A stretch of 64,000 nucleotides of DNA from Anthoceros angustus (GCA_010909165.1 MU008171.1:1-64000); one strand, 5' to 3'. Shown: positions 33,501 through 47,349, counted from the stretch's first letter. Notes: generated by a model from the sequence alone, not told the origin. Program-made: numbers and translations.

Positions 33501-36500
33501 GGGTAGTATTGAAGTACTCAGCCGGTATTCTAAAAGGTTGTTGCTGTGTCACTGAACCGTGCAGCAAGCGACTGTTGGAGAAGTGTTGGAAAATTCTCAG
33601 ATTCGCCGGATCGATGAAAGGACTGGGCTGTTGTTAGAGCTATCCACAAAGTCAAGAGTGATAGCGGCATATGCCCATGTAAGTATGTGCAATGGCAGTG
33701 ATGTAATTGGTTGTGTTTTCCTGCATCTTAGAATAGCAGCTGTTATCGTTGTCGGTATTGATTAGTATAACCTTTGTACCACATTGTTTGTAAAGATTTC
33801 CCATGTCTCCGATGAGCATGTTGAAAAGCTGGAAGACAAGTTCAAGGTGGGACAACTAGTTCGAGCAAGGGTGATAGGCTCCCGACCAATTGATGGCCTT
33901 GTGACAGTCACAATGAAGGTATATCATTTAAGTAGATTTATTGAGGTTCTGGTTTATTTTTCTGATATTAGCATTTCAACCATTTTCACAGCTTATGTGG
34001 ACGGATTTCTTGTTTTCTGTTGTCTAACTTTGTTTTGTTTTTACATGTTTTACAGAAATCCTTGCTTGAGCAGCCTGTCTTAAAACTTACAGATGTCAAG
34101 GCGGGACTAGTTGTGCAAGGAAGGATTATAGCTGTAGAAACAGGTGGTCTCTCGGTAAATCTGGGTTTGGGAATAGATGCATTTTGCCCTTCACGACAAG
34201 CATCAGAGTTCGATGGTGTTCCATCCAGCGAGAAGTTCCGGGTATGCATCCTGCAGTCTTTATCAATCTTCATAGTGTGAAGTCAATATCTAATTGGTGC
34301 TCTTGCCTTGTGCTGCTGGTATTTCCTGATTGGCAGGTCGGTGCTCTGTTAAAGTTTCGGGTTTTGGTTTGTCCTCCGTTATCCCACAAGATTAGTATTA
34401 CTCACAAGAAAACTCTGGTATATCCGTGTGGCCTTTGTCAGAATGTCAGGTATTGATGTTGATATAGTGCTATCCAGCTGGTCTATGTACTAAATTAAAG
34501 AGGATTTTCCAGGTTGAATCAAATTTGCCTATTATCACCTGCTATGAAGATGCTGTAGAAGGTCTGGTGACGCATGGCTGGATATCATCAGTGGGGGATT
34601 ATGGGTGCATTGTGAGATTCTACAACAAAGTGAAAGGACTTGCACCCAGGCAAGTAGACCTCCGTTTTTTAAAATTTCCTTGCACCTTTCCGCCATGACA
34701 TCTCTGAGAACGTGTGTGGTTTTTTTTTTTCAGGTCCGAGCTATGCCTTGATAGTCTTACTCCCGTCAGCTCATTATATAGTCGTGGTCAAGTAGTCAGG
34801 TGCCGAGTGCTGAGGGCAAGTGCTCAGTCCAGGAAGCTGACAATCAGTGTCAATTTCTCTCATGGAAGGTTTGTCCCGAACTGGTTCCATGATAGTAGCA
34901 ATGCTTGTTCTGACTTGGTCTGGGAAGGTCTGTTCCCGGGTGCTTGTGAAGTTCCTGATGGTCGGCTGGCTGTCTCTCTTGTTGCAGAGTCAATCCATTG
35001 CTGTCTGTAGATGTTAAACCCGGAAGCATTGTTTCTGGAGTAGTACAAGAAGTGGGTGAGAATGGCCTGATGCTGGGGGTTTCACTTCCGAATGGATCAA
35101 CCTTAGGGACCATGGAATTTGCTCATTTGTCTGATAGTCCAGGTGGTCAATCTTTCCTGTTTCTTCCTGAAAGGGAAAAAAAATTATTCCAGCTGCATCA
35201 TGCTGGGTTATGAGCTCAGAATTTCATCCCCACTGCAGGCCATGTGAATCAGCTGAAGGTTTTGCTAAAAGTGGGCTACTCATTCGACCGGCTTGTTGTC
35301 TTAGGTATGCTTTCTCTGAAATGAAAGAGAGATAGCTGTCGCTGTGGGATTATAGTGCTTGCAAAGTTATATTTGCTTTACTGCTATAAATTCGTATTTG
35401 AGGTCCAAACTTAGAATCTTGGATTTTGCAGATGTCTTAGAACACAGCGTGCTTCTCTCTTCAAAGTTTTCTCTATTGCAAGCTGTTCAGTCTTTGCCAT
35501 CTGACATCAGCCAGCTTGAAGCACATGCAGTCATACCAGTAATAATCGTCTGCAGTCTGTGTTGATTACTGTTGGGCATTTTGTTGATATGGGTCTTCCA
35601 ATTTTTTTTTTCAACTCCATGGCTTAGCAGTGTGCATCTATTGCAGGGTTATGTGGTCCGTATAACTGCATTCGGTGTGTTTGTGAGGTTCCTTTCACGG
35701 CTGACCGGGTTGGCTGTCAACTCACAAGTGAGTGCCGTTCTTGTTGATTATTGCAGAACTTGTGTTAGTTTGCTTTGAAGATAGGACCAGATCCTCTAGG
35801 AACTCAATGATGGCGTGAGAGTTGTTCATTTGTGGAAAGTTGCAGTTAATGAAAATATGGGAGTTGCGGTTTGTCCCACACCCATAAGACTGTGAATGGA
35901 CATGAATGGCATTCAGACCACTGGCCAAATCTCGTGGTGGGAATTCTTGTAACTGGCTGTGTTGGATGGCTTGGCATTTCGGGTATTGCAGGTGTCGGAT
36001 AGTTTTGAGAAGGATCCCTCTTCTTGCTATTGTGTTGGGCAATCTGTTCGTGCTTACGTTCTTGAGGTGGGGTAATTTATCTTTGCTTCTGCCTCTGTGG
36101 TTAAATATCTTTCTACCAAGCACTTGGGGAAAGGCATTTTGTGATAAATGTAGTATGCAGGTGGATAGAAATGCTGGAAAATTCAAGGTCAGCCTGAAGC
36201 AGTCTGTCTGTTTCTCCAGGGATGCAACTCTGATGGAAGGGTACTTCATTGACGAAGCCAAGGTGAACTAAACCTGGGACTGATTAAAGTCTTTGCATGT
36301 GGCATGTGATTATTTGAGAATGCCGTCTTTGATGCTAACTTGCTCTTGAAAGCTGGAATGAAGATTAGGGAGTTGGATACGTCAGGCCGTGTGGAATGTG
36401 TAAACGACATACAATTTGGATCATTTGTTGAAGGCAAGGTACAAGATGTTAAAGACTACGGTGTTATAGTCAGGCTGCGAAACTATGAGGAAGTGGTAGG

Positions 36501-39500
36501 ATTTATTACTCAATATCAAGGTATTCACCTCCTTGAATCTCTGTTTGTTGTCTCTTGTTATTTTGTTCTGAGCAATTTGTATTTTTACAAGTTCTTCATG
36601 CAACTGTTGTTGTTCAGTTGGCAGTGCTGTCAAAGTCGGGCAGAAGGTCACAGCTCGTGTTTTAGATGTGGCCAAATCAGATGGCATTGTTGACTTGACT
36701 CTTAGAACTGGGCATATGGATGAACTAGAAAAGCTCAAGGTGAGTTTGAAGAGGGGTGATTTTCTTGGCTGCAAGTAGATCCAGAGTAGTGACATCTTGA
36801 GCTGGTCATAGTTGTCATCTAGGAACGAAATATCCACTTTCTAATGCCGAAATCAATAGTAGAATCAGCCACCAAACAGAAGCAGCTACTTATGCAGAAG
36901 GATGCACACGTACTATTTGAAGTTTTACACAATGATGTGCCATCTCTTGAAAAGACTTTATGGTCTGTGTTGTTTGATCACAGAGAAATGCCCAAGCTGC
37001 AGTGCAGACTCTGGAGGTTGGTGAAAAAGTTGAAGCATTGGTTGAGCTCGTGAAGGATGAGTACCTGGTCAGTGCTGATTGTGCCTTGGTTGCATGCTGT
37101 ATTTGCCCTAAAAACCTATCCTATTGATTGGACTCAGTTGTGATGTAGTGCAGGTCCTATCACTGCCTGCTCATGGTTATCATATTGCATTTGCATCAAC
37201 TCGAGACTTCAATTCTCGTGTGTTGGATCCCCACCACCAGTTCAGACCGGGTCAAAGGTACTATGACACATGTCACTTCCTGGCCTTGGAGGGAGTTAGT
37301 CTTCGGTAGTCACTGGCACACTCAATTTTTCCTTTGCTCTCTGGGATTGAATGGTTTTGTTGATATCTATTCGGGTTTAGCGGTACGTGGTATCTGGTCA
37401 CTTTCTCGAGCGCCTGTTGGGAATTAGGACATCATAACTTGTAAAACAGATTTCATCGCTAAGGGGTGTAGTCTATGTGTTCTTGTGATAGGTTCGGATA
37501 GATATTGTGCTGAAATTGTCGGTAACTTTTTCTCTTGTGTCCGCAGAGTTGCAGCAACAGTTTGCCGTTTGTCAGCTGGTGGAAGAGACCTTCTCCTCCT
37601 TTCAACTTTCAGTGATCCTCTGGTGGTCCGCACCAAGAGTTCCAGGAAGGATGTAAAATATCAGACTGGCGCCCTTGTTCAGGGAAAGGTTTATTTCAAT
37701 CGCCACACACTCCCTTTTTCATGAGTGGCTGCTTTGTTTCATCTGCATATCTTGCAGCTGTAACACATGCCCCTGTTCTGTAGTGTTATATTGAGTTCCA
37801 TGTTAGTGTAACTAGCATGGTCCCGTTGTTGTATGAGTCATTTTAGTTTTTCCTTTTGGATTGAATGAACTTTCCTTGTGCTGTGCTGAGGTTCTGATCG
37901 ATTTTGGATTCTGGTTGGACTCAACTGAGTTGCTTGAAAAGGATATGGCTGGAGTTCGTAGAAATGTTGAATGAGCTGATCGTCTATTTATGCTGGCATG
38001 CAGATCACCTTGATAGAATCTGTCTTCATGTACTTGTCGGTTGAGAATGCAGTCCAAGGAAGAATCCATATCACAGAGGTCTTGTCTTTTCAGTTCTTGC
38101 TATTGGATTGCATGCCTATTGAGTATTATTTCCATTCAGTTTAGTATTCAACTTGCATTTTTCTTTTCCAAACCGTGAATGCAGGTGAAGGATGACTTTG
38201 AGGAAGGCTGCCCTTTTGATGTTTTTTCTATCGGAGAAGTTCTAACTGCAAGAGTGTTGGAAAAATCGAGAGTTTCAAAGTCAGCGGGAAAGAATGTTAT
38301 CCTTGAACTTTCAATTAAGCCCTCTTCTATCTCAGGTGGAATCTTTTTTACTTCTTTGCCTACAGATTTCAAGCTACGTAGCTTGTTTGGTTTATTGAGT
38401 CCTGTGCTGTATGGTGTCCCCTTGATTTAGATTCTGGTGGAGCAACTAAGGCATCATGCAGCCTCCGACCATTGAATGACTTCAAAGTTGGAAACACAGT
38501 GACAGCGTTTGTGCAAGAAGTAAATGATGAATGGGCTTGGCTACTTGTGAATCGTCATTTGCGAGGCCGATTATCTGTTCTCGATTCGTCTACTTCTCCA
38601 GCTGAACTTCAAATTTTCAGAAACCGATTCCGCATAGGGCAGGCAGTGCGATGCAAGATATCACGTGTAAATTATGAGCATGGCACGGTAGACCTATCAG
38701 TACTGGTTGATGATTCCAACACTCTCTCAAATTCCTTTACTGGACAGGAAGATGCTGCCATGCGGGTAGGAGACGTGGTAGGTGGAAGGATTACACAAGT
38801 TTTTCCTGGGGCTGGAGGATTAGCTGTCCAAGTTGGTGCACACACTTATGGCAGGGTGCACGTCACAGAGATGGCTGATGTTTGGGAGGATAACCCAGGA
38901 GAAAAGTTCGCTGTTGGTCAGTTTGTACGATGTGTTGTTTTAGGGATCAGTGATGGAGACCAAGGTAACGTCCAAGTTGACCTGTCACTAAGGGCGTCAT
39001 CCATAAGGTTTCTGCAAATGCCTTCCCACACTTCATGGTTTGGAATTTACATTCAGTGGGGGGATTACTTGACCTAAATGTTGTTCACATGTTACAGCGT
39101 GCAGTCATACTTATCGACCTTAGGGGACTTCATACCAGGGCAAGAAGTACAGGTTGGCCTTCTCCAAAGCTCTGTGTGCTTGGTTCAAGGTTAGCAGTAT
39201 GATTCATTCTATCCAAGGTCACCCCCCTATTGACCGCTAGTCTGACTGTTGCCTAGGCCTACATCAAGACAATATCGAGTAAGGGCTGTTTTGTTACAAT
39301 AGCTCGACATGTAGATGCAAGAGTACTTCTTCGAAACCTGTCTGATTCTTTTATTGAAGATCCCATCCACAGTTTCCCTCCTGGCAAGGTGGTTAAAGGA
39401 AGGTACATTGTTAACTTCTTGGTCGTTTTCTGTTCAAAGTACCTTGTTGGCCGTTCATTGCAGGACTTGACTGTGCAGACCTGTCAACTGTTCAGAATAT

Positions 39501-41760
39501 CAAGTGTGGATGCTGTCTCTGGGCTTATTGATGTCAGTTTAAGAACAAGAGACATGCCTTCGAGGCAGATTGATCCACAAGTTATTGAAGACCAGCTGGA
39601 AAAGCTCCGTGTTGGGGAAAAGATCTCTGGGATAGTGCGGAGGATAGAAAAATTTGGTGTTTTCATCTCCTTACAGCCGTCGAATCTAGTATGCCCCAGC
39701 CTGCTTTGTTTTAGAGCACTTGTCCATGTGTCATTCCAGCTTCCGAGTGCATGTGCTCAATTTAATTACGTCAGACAAAACTGTTTCTTCCAGTATATCT
39801 GCCTTTTCATTGAGTCTCAGAGTGTCTGTGGTTCAGGTGGGAATGTGCCATGTCTCAGAACTTGTCGATGGGTACGTTGAGGACATACTGCAGCTCTACA
39901 AGGTTGGCGAGAAAGTTTTGGTCAAGATACTTAAGGTGAGAAGCTACTTGGATCTCTCACTTTTTGGGTGAACGGAGTCTATAGCTTCCAATAGCTGCTC
40001 TGTCTGGCTTACTATTTTACCCTTCGCAGGTTGATCTTACCACCAAGCGTGTCACACTCGGTATGAAGCCGTCATATTTCAATCTGGAGGCAGGTGCTGA
40101 GGTTGACTCTTTGCCAGAAAGTCTGCTTTCTAAGTTGGAGCGATCAGGCAAAGAGGACAAGGAGCACATGTTGGGTGTGATAATGGGGCAGGGACAAACA
40201 GAGGAAGAGGATGCAGTCAGCAAGCCAGATAGGATGTCAGACAATGGTCTGGCACTCTCTTCTGTTCCTTCTCTTGACTTGTTTTCTCAGATACGAGATG
40301 AGGCAGTTGAGGAAGCTGGACTGGGTTCTGAGGACCTGAATCCATCGGTGACAAAAATGTCTAAGGACTGTAAGAAAAGACTCAGGTACTTGCAGGCGTA
40401 CATATTTATTTGATGAGGCAATGCATGGTGGCTATCTGCCCACGAGTTTCAGCCTGATTCTAAACTGCAGGCCCCAGCTCATTGGAGGAAGCACTCAGGA
40501 ATCTACGAAGCTTACCAATGATGCAGTACTTGAGACTGCAGAAGACTTTGAGAAGCTCTTGGTTGTGTCCTCCTCCAGCAGTTTCCTTTGGATAAAGTAC
40601 ATGGCTTTTATGCTAAGCATTTCGGAAGTGGAAAAGGCTCGTGCAATAGCAGAGAGGTATTAGAAAGTGGAGACTACACAAAGAACAAAGGGTCTGATTT
40701 TGCAACTAGTCTTGGCTGTGTTTTACTGCGGTTGGCATGAAATGTTTCATTGGTAATCATGCAGGGCAATCCAAACCATCAATTTTAGAGAGGAGACAGA
40801 GAAGCAAAATATTTGGGTAGCCTACCTGAATCTTGAATATGAATATGGGCCTTCTAACGGGGTATGTCATGGTTTCTGACAGTTGAGCCCTAGGGAATTG
40901 TAAGTGTTGGATTTGTGATGTTGTCTCTTGTCATCTGCAGGAATCGGTAGAAAAAGTTTTTCAGAGGGCACTTAAACAGTGTGACCCAAAGAGCTTGTAC
41001 TTCAAGTTAATGAGCTTACATGAACGACATGAACAAAATCAGCGGTGTGAGGAGCTGTTGAAGATCATGTTACACAAATTCAAAACATCCACTAAGGTAG
41101 GTTCTTGGTTGGGGGTTGGAATAGTTTTGAGAATCTTTAAGATGGTGCTACAGAGGCATCCACTGATACATGATGCAACGTGACAGGTCTGGATCAAACA
41201 ACTGGAGACCACTGTAAGCAGAGGAGTTGAGGCCGCAGGCAAAACTGTGTTTGAGCGAGCTCTTTTAAGCCTGCCACGACAGAAGCATGTGGGGTTCATA
41301 ACTCAGGCTGCTATCTTGGAATTCCGACGCGGCTCTCGAGACAGGGCAAGGGCGATTTTGGAAGGGGTTTTGCTGCACTACCCAAAAAGAGTGGATCTGT
41401 GGAGTGTATATCTCGATCAGGTGAAGGTTCTAACGTTCTATGGTTTGTGATAATAGTCTGAGAGTCTCACGAGCTTATATTTTGGGCTGTTTTGCAGGAG
41501 ATACGAATTGGAGAGGCTCCCATTGTGCGAGCACTTTTTGAGAGGATAATTTGCTTGGATTTGCCTCCGAAAAAGATGAAGGTGATGTCTGCCGATACTT
41601 TCAAAGCCTTTTCTTTTTATCACCATGATCTTCTCTCACTCCAGTTGAGCAGGTCTTTTTCAAGCGGTTTTTGGAGTATGAGAAATCAACTGGTGACAGT
41701 GCCCGTGTTGAGTATGTCAAGCTTAAGGCGAGATCCTATGTGGAATCAGAGCTTGAGTAG
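30556..41760 (+). CDS. RRP5: RRP5/PDCD11-like pre-rRNA processing protein, many exons
   Basis: RRP5 is a nucleolar factor needed for both small- and large-subunit rRNA maturation. The N-terminus MGKRSKLND...EADFPRG and exon-2 [10 protein letters not shown] match plant RRP5. At least a dozen S1 RNA-binding repeats follow (for example [64 protein letters not shown]). The C-terminus has HAT/TPR repeats ([57 protein letters not shown]) and ends [25 protein letters not shown]... at TAG 41758-41760. Exons read so far: 30556-30637, 30760-30941, 31173-31370, 31463-31642, 31851-31950, then about 20-30 more short ones; last exon 41653-41760. Introns are mostly 60-400 bp. Two introns use GC donors (after 31370 and near 34651). 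No breaking mutation noticed; some internal exon limits remain unresolved (31950-33560). Confidence 0.93.
33052..33301. repeat. Intronic 123-bp tandem duplication in RRP5
   Basis: ggattccttgttgtaccctg begins at 33052 and again at 33175, and the copies stay similar through gtcagctctgcagga. It lies between exons and does not alter coding sequence. Confidence 0.85.
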
Positions 41761-42974
41761 GTCACAAGTCATTCTGTGGACGGGGGCATGTCTGGAGCGT
41801 TGCTGGTCAAGGCTGGAACTAACTTTCGAATGCTTTTCCATGCTGCTGGTAAACTTCTGAGCGTCCAAGGCGGTTAGCAGTTTTTTATATTTATCATCAC
41901 TTTATCAGCCTTTTACAGTTCCAAAAATAAGGGAATGTGAGGAGGTGTGTGTGTGAACGGTTCTTTCCCGCCCATAAGCATTGCCAGCAAGTACATTTTT
42001 GTTTAGGCAAGGGAGCAAGTGGAATGTGTTATCCAGATAGGGGAGAGTGTGGCGGCGGTAGGCTTCGCCAAATTGAGGGTACAGCCAAGATCGGCTGGGA
42101 AAATGCATGAGAGGAGGGAAATCCCCTTCCAAGTCTAATCGGGAAGTGTTATTCAATTTCTACTTTGTCTCTACAGGCCTTCTGAGGTTGTCAAGTCCTA
42201 TTGCTGAGAGCAGGCCTTCTATGGCATCTGTCCATAGGCTAGTTGTATGCTGTCTTCATTTGTGCGTGTATGGAAAGTGGGCTTTGTGTGTATGTATGTT
42301 GAGAAATCGCGCTCCGTTCCTAACCGTGCAATACCCGTTCCGTAGATACTTGCCCCAGGCGCGCAGTTGATGTCCCTGCCCTGCCGCTGCCGATGCCGAT
42401 GCTTGCCGTTCTCGCCGCCGTGGGCCAATGCCCCCTGCCGCGGCGGGGCCAGGGGCATCGGGCGTCAACAAGAAACTTAAAACTAAAGACTTCCCTTTTG
42501 CAAGATGTTCTCTACAGGCGGTAGATAGCCCAGAAAGCATCCAAACCTCGCGATTGACCCCACAATGACCGGGGTCTCCGGAGCTATTTTCTTCATAAAT
42601 GGACACCGAGACTCTTCTTTTTCCTGGCGCCGATGCCACCACAACAAAACCTGAGAAATCCATGTTTGCCCCAACATCGCACGCTCTCTGTCTGTCATTC
42701 TTGCCCCCATAGACTTCGATAGCAGCCTTACTAGTAAATCACCGCATCGTTTGTAAAGTTTCAGTTGGGCCGACCCAAAACATGGGCGCCCTACATGTGT
42801 GTCCAAATGGCTTAGGCCAAATGGACACACATTTATAAGAACGTAGTGATTGAGCATCATGAGCTTTGATTGGTACTTAGATGGGGTGCCTAAACCGAGT
42901 GGATGCCCTTGGTGCAAGTAGCTTAAGCACACCATGGTACAAGTTGTTAAGTACCAAGTCCCACGATAGAAATC
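41761..42974. other. Intergenic downstream of RRP5
   Basis: No gene recognised. A minus-strand frame at 42483-42935 lacks motifs. The 42360-42480 stretch is GC-rich. The words tgtgtccaaatgg and ccaaatggacacaca sit close together at 42799-42830 as an imperfect inverted pair; a similar pair spans 9613-9672. Confidence 0.4.
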
Positions 42975-43132
42975 TGTCTTTAGTGGACCTCAATAAATTT
43001 TTTCTTCTTCTACTAGAAAAGGGCAAAAATCCGTCTTCAATAAATTTTTTCTTCTTCTACTAGAAAAGGGCAAAAATCCATCTTTAGTGGACCTCAATAA
43101 ATTTTTTCTTCTTCTACTAGAAAAGGGCAACT
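42975..43132. repeat. Three-copy ~50-60-bp repeat
   Basis: The block caataaattttttcttcttc plus tactagaaaagggca occurs three times in a row. The middle copy lacks the ttagtggacct part. Confidence 0.85.
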
Positions 43133-43845
43133 ATGTTACACTTTATGTTAAGATTTGGATCCCTTAATGTTATAATTATGTTGAAATCTTGGGGTCTTGT
43201 TACAGTTTTTGGGCTCTTCGTTATAGTCAGGTTTGGAACCACCCCCTCCACCTTATTACACTGTTGTTGTAGTCTTGTTGCAATTATGGTGCAATGTAGT
43301 GAGAGGTGGTATGTGTCCCCTCTTCAAAATTTCAACATAATTGCAATGACCAAAGTCTTACATGCTGTCTTGTTACACTTTTGCAAATTTGGTACCGAAT
43401 CTCCTGCCCATCTACTGTTGCTTTGTTGCTTCTACTTCCATTTTTCCTTGTATCATTATTGTAATACGTGTATGGGTCAATACATATATTTTAAGTATAT
43501 GTTTTTACTGCCGTATTTTCTCAATGTGATTATTCCAACACCTATATGGAGTCTTCTACATATTTCACTTGTATACTCTTTGTGCCATATTTTTTTATAT
43601 ATATTTTTGTAACGTCCACCCGGTTGTCTATGTATTTTACGTGTTGCTTTGTCCCTTGTATGCTATATAGTATTTTATATATCACTTGTATATGTGTATG
43701 GTACGACTGTATAAGTCACCCATGTAACGTAATTGTATATGCAAACCCTTACATTTAAAATATGACATATCAATATTTTATTGCAATGTACACAAGCTGG
43801 TGCATCCGATCATTTAAAATTGCGTTTTCACATGCTCATCTAAGC
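43133..43845. other. AT-rich spacer
   Basis: T-rich on the plus strand, with no recognisable gene. The open frame here is low-complexity (Phe/Leu/Tyr-rich) and probably meaningless. Confidence 0.5.
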
Positions 43846-43849
43846 AAGA

Positions 43850-44205
43850 TCCCGCCATGCTACGCATCACCTTGTTTGACGTCACGAAATAGTTACGCAT
43901 TAGGCTCTTGAAAAATGCTACCTATTACCCTCTCTAACATCACTCAACAGTGACACATTAGCTTGGAAAATGCTGCCCATCACTTACTCTGACGTAACTA
44001 AACAATAACGCAATAGTTACGCATTAGGCTCTTGAAAAATGCTACCTATTACCCTCTCTAACATCACTAAACAGTGATGCATTAGCTTGGAAAATGCTGC
44101 CCATCAATTACTCTAACATCAATAAACAATTACGCATTAGCTTGGAAAGTGTTGCACATTACCTTCTCTCTAACGTCACTAAACAGTTACGCATTAGCGT
44201 GGAAA
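43850..44205. repeat. Degenerate ~55-75-bp tandem repeat
   Basis: Repeated words are gttacgcattag, cttggaaaatgctgcccatca and actctaacatcactaaacagt, in about five to six imperfect copies. There is also a higher-order repeat of about 115 bp (compare 43891-43960 with 44008-44080). Confidence 0.75.
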
Positions 44206-44646
44206 ATTTAGATATGCCATCAATCAAAAGGAGCCATCACACCATCACCAGAATACACACCGGTACCATCACTTGGCCCTCACATGGTGAAACTTGGTTG
44301 CACCGGTAACATCACTTCATACATCACGGTCTTGCTAAACCTCAAGCTTTTGTAGCAAACCATCAGAAAAACCCATCACCATAACATCAAAAATGATACG
44401 GTAGCCGTGCAGGCTGAAATGCTAGATATGTTTCTCTCCTTACTACCTACTATCGTCAAGTAGCATATGGCCTCCTTAGCATACATGGCCTCCTATAAAC
44501 CTACATCTCGAAATGCTCACATGCACAACACAGTGAGCTCAAGGTCATACACCCATCGCCCCCACAATCACATATTCCTTAGCTGCACATAGTTTTAAGC
44601 ATGGGTGAAGAACCGAAACAAAGAAATACTGTTGTATGTTTCCGCC

Positions 44647-45042
44647 CACTACTTGGAAGAGGGGGATTACAAAACCCCTTTCGTAAATTTCCCAATCTTT
44701 ACAACGTCTAAAAACCCTGTTGTAAATTGGTTTAAGTTTCGTTGATGTGGCAAGTTTTAAGACGCGGTTTACAGCGAGGGTTTCTAGTTCGATGATGTGA
44801 CACTCTTTTGGGTGCTCATTTACAACAACCGATTAATGACATGGCTCCTTTGTTGTAGATTACGTTATAAAAGCTTTTTCTCCTGACTTGATCTTTATTT
44901 TTCTAAAAATATTTATTAATATTACTAATCACAAAAAATGATTGGAGGCCACTTACAATGATTGATGACGTGGCTCCCTTGTTTTAGATTACGTTATAAA
45001 ATATTTTTCTCAAAATGTGTTCTTTATTTTTTCAAAAATCTC

Positions 45043-45102
<60 letters not shown>

Positions 45103-45300
45103 TAAAAATATTATTGGAGGCCATTCCCAGCAACGGATAGATGATGTGGCTCCCTAGTTGTAGATTACGTTATAAAATATTTTTCTCAAAATTTAATATT
45201 TGATCTTTATTTCTTGAAAAATATTATTAGAGTTCATTTGTAACAAGAGATCGATGATGTGGGTCCCATGTTGTAGATTACGTTGTAAGGTACGAGTGAT
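44647..45300. mobile_element. Possible CACTA-like end with subterminal repeats
   Basis: It begins cactacttggaag at 44647 and then holds repeated modules: 'gatgtggctcc(c/t)...ttgtagattacgttataaaatatttttctc' at about 44840, 44965, 45130 and 45250. Ends starting CACTA with dense short subterminal repeats are typical of CACTA elements, and the 63252 terminus in this window uses similar ttgtaaa words. I find no matching right terminus, so this is tentative. Confidence 0.35.
45043..45100. repeat. (ATT)n microsatellite
   Basis: About 19 uninterrupted att trinucleotides. Confidence 0.97.
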
Positions 45301-45479
45301 TTTGTAAAATGTAAGATGGGGGAAGGCGCCACCTCTACGCAAAGTGTGCACTGTCTAATCGTACATGATTCATGTTCCGAGCCATCGTACATGTTCGTAC
45401 ATACCTTCTGTCGTGGGCCATTGTATGGCCATCCATTGTCGGGCGTTGGACGCAATAGTATGGCAAGTCATTATGGGAT

Positions 45480-46520
45480 ATTGGGCGCCATTATTGGATA
45501 TGGAGAAGCCCACCCTCGGGGCGCGCCCTATCGCCGTTGGGGAGGCATTCTTGCGGCTTATTAATCGCAGCATTGCCATACTCCGGGAGCAGTTCCAAGC
45601 CCATCTTAGCTTATTAGTCGCAGCATTGCCATATTCCGGGAGTTCCAAGCCCATCTTAGCTTATTAGTCGCAGCATTGCCATATTCCGGGAGTAGTTCAA
45701 GGCCCATCTTAGCACCCACCAATTTGGGATTGCTACTCTAGGGGGCTGCGAGTCAGTTGCTGTTGGGATTGAGACAGTTCTTCAGTCCCATCTGGATTGG
45801 GTTGCTCTTCAGGTCGATGTTGAGAATGCCTTCAACAATGTCTCTAGGGTGGCTATCTTCGACGAGCTCAAGGACGTAGGTGGGTTACTGACAAGTCGTT
45901 TTCCTTTTGTCCACTTATTCTATGGGTCTCCCTCCAACCTCTATTATCAACATGGGCTCTCAGTGGAGGAGGTTTTAGTGCTCAACTTGACGACGGGAAC
46001 GAGGCAGGGGAACCCTATGGGAGGTGCTCTCTTCGCTGTGGCGCACTTCAGGGCTCTCTCTCCTTAACTACCTCTTCGGTTTTGGGAATGTCTGTATTTG
46101 TCAATGGTTGATAGTAGCCATATCCTTGAGCCAGGAGAGAAAGTTAAAGAGGCTTTTGAACTCTTCTCCTCGGAGCTCTTCCTTGGGCTTGAAAGTCAGG
46201 ATCTTAAAGTGCAGGGTTTGGTCCCCCACAGGTATTTGGGTCCCCTCTTCATTATGCAGAGGGTGATATTGCTTCTCCGCAAAGACTTCGTATTCTTGGC
46301 GTCCCAGTGGGGCCTCTGGCTTTCATATAGGAATATGCGGACGCGGCTTTGAAGGAGGATTTGGTGCATATAGGTGATCTTTCTCAATTGGGGGACCCGG
46401 AGGTAGCGTTCGGTGTCCTTTCTTCCTACTTTGCGTGTCGGTCGGGGTACCTTATCGGGATTGTACCTCCATCCCTAGCTTTTTTGTCTAGCCTGAGGGG
46501 ATTTCTCCAGGTTCATTAAG
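45480..46520 (+). pseudogene. Non-LTR (LINE) reverse transcriptase remnant
   Basis: Plus-strand pieces read as a LINE RT. PTLGARPIAVGEAFLRLINRS (45487-) comes first, then QFGIATLGGCESVAV and LQVDVENAFNNVSR (the catalytic-D region), then GTRQGNPMGGALFAVAHFRAL (motif corresponding to QGDPLG) up to about 46065. Frame changes follow, with LRILGVPVGPLAFI and EDLVHIGDLSQLGDPEVAFGVL to about 46420. The second catalytic motif (F/YADD) is not visible. A three-copy 53-bp repeat interrupts the coding region at 45557-45711. No endonuclease domain or poly(A) end identified. Dead. Confidence 0.75.
45557..45711. repeat. 53-bp repeat inside the LINE remnant, three copies
   Basis: The unit ttattagtcgcagcattgcc-atattccgggag-ttccaagcccatcttagc occurs at 45557, 45610 and 45660. 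It is an expansion of LINE coding sequence (INRSIAI...REQFQAHL). Confidence 0.85.
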
Positions 46521-47349
46521 GCCTGTGCCAAGGCTTACCACAACCGCAAGAATGAGGTTGGTCTCTTCCTTTCTTGCATTGTGGCTTTCTTGAACAGATG
46601 TCTATACTCAGCAGGAACAACGTGGCGTATAGACGGCCGATGGATGTGGCATCTTCGGCACTAGTGATAGGTAGGCCCTTTCATATTCCAGACCACAACA
46701 TTCTTGGAAGGATAAAAAATTTCAAGATGGGTGATCGCAGACTAGCCCCCAAGCCTGGTGCCCTCCTATGGGTTGTTTCCCTTTACATCGGGGTAGATAG
46801 GATTTCCCATCTCTTTTTCCTTCAGTTAAGTCTTCATTAGGTTCCTTTAAACGTTATGAGACCGGCCAAGACCATTTGGTTCCACACGCCGTGCGGATGG
46901 CATCCTATATTGTTCAATGGAGTATCTTTGAGCATAGTGCAATAGTAGGAAACCGAGATTTTGAATGATAGGTAGGTACATACAGTAGATACGTAGGCTC
47001 CAACGCCTTGGCTCGCACCCACAGATGTAATGGAGGGAATGGACATCGGAAGGCCATGTGACATTAGACCCCCAGGGTGGTGATTAATAATAGGTACCTG
47101 TAGAGGGAGATGCGTGGGTAAGTGGGCAAGACTGTCCCGTCAGTCGAAGGTACCTACCCACCTCTGTGAGATGAGAGAGCTCGCTCCACCCGGCGCAGGG
47201 CTGGCCAGGGAGTCACCAACTCTGTGTGGAGGGCTGGCCAGGTAGGTAGGTCCTCCTGCCTCTGCTCCTGCCTCTGCCTCTGCCTCTGGCTGAGCCTCGG
47301 CAATTGTTCTTCTGGTTGCATCTCCATCACCAGCGCCCCACTCGGGTAG
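46521..47349. other. Intergenic and upstream region of the SPEAR-like gene
   Basis: No gene seen in 46521-47100. The 47230-47340 stretch is pyrimidine-rich (repeated tgcctctgcctc) and is probably the 5' untranslated region of the next gene. Confidence 0.45.

Noticed and set aside
43133-43612. A 159-codon plus-strand frame rich in Phe, Leu and Tyr, resembling a membrane protein.
   Set aside because: T-rich low-complexity DNA gives hydrophobic codons; no charge pattern, conserved motif or start context.
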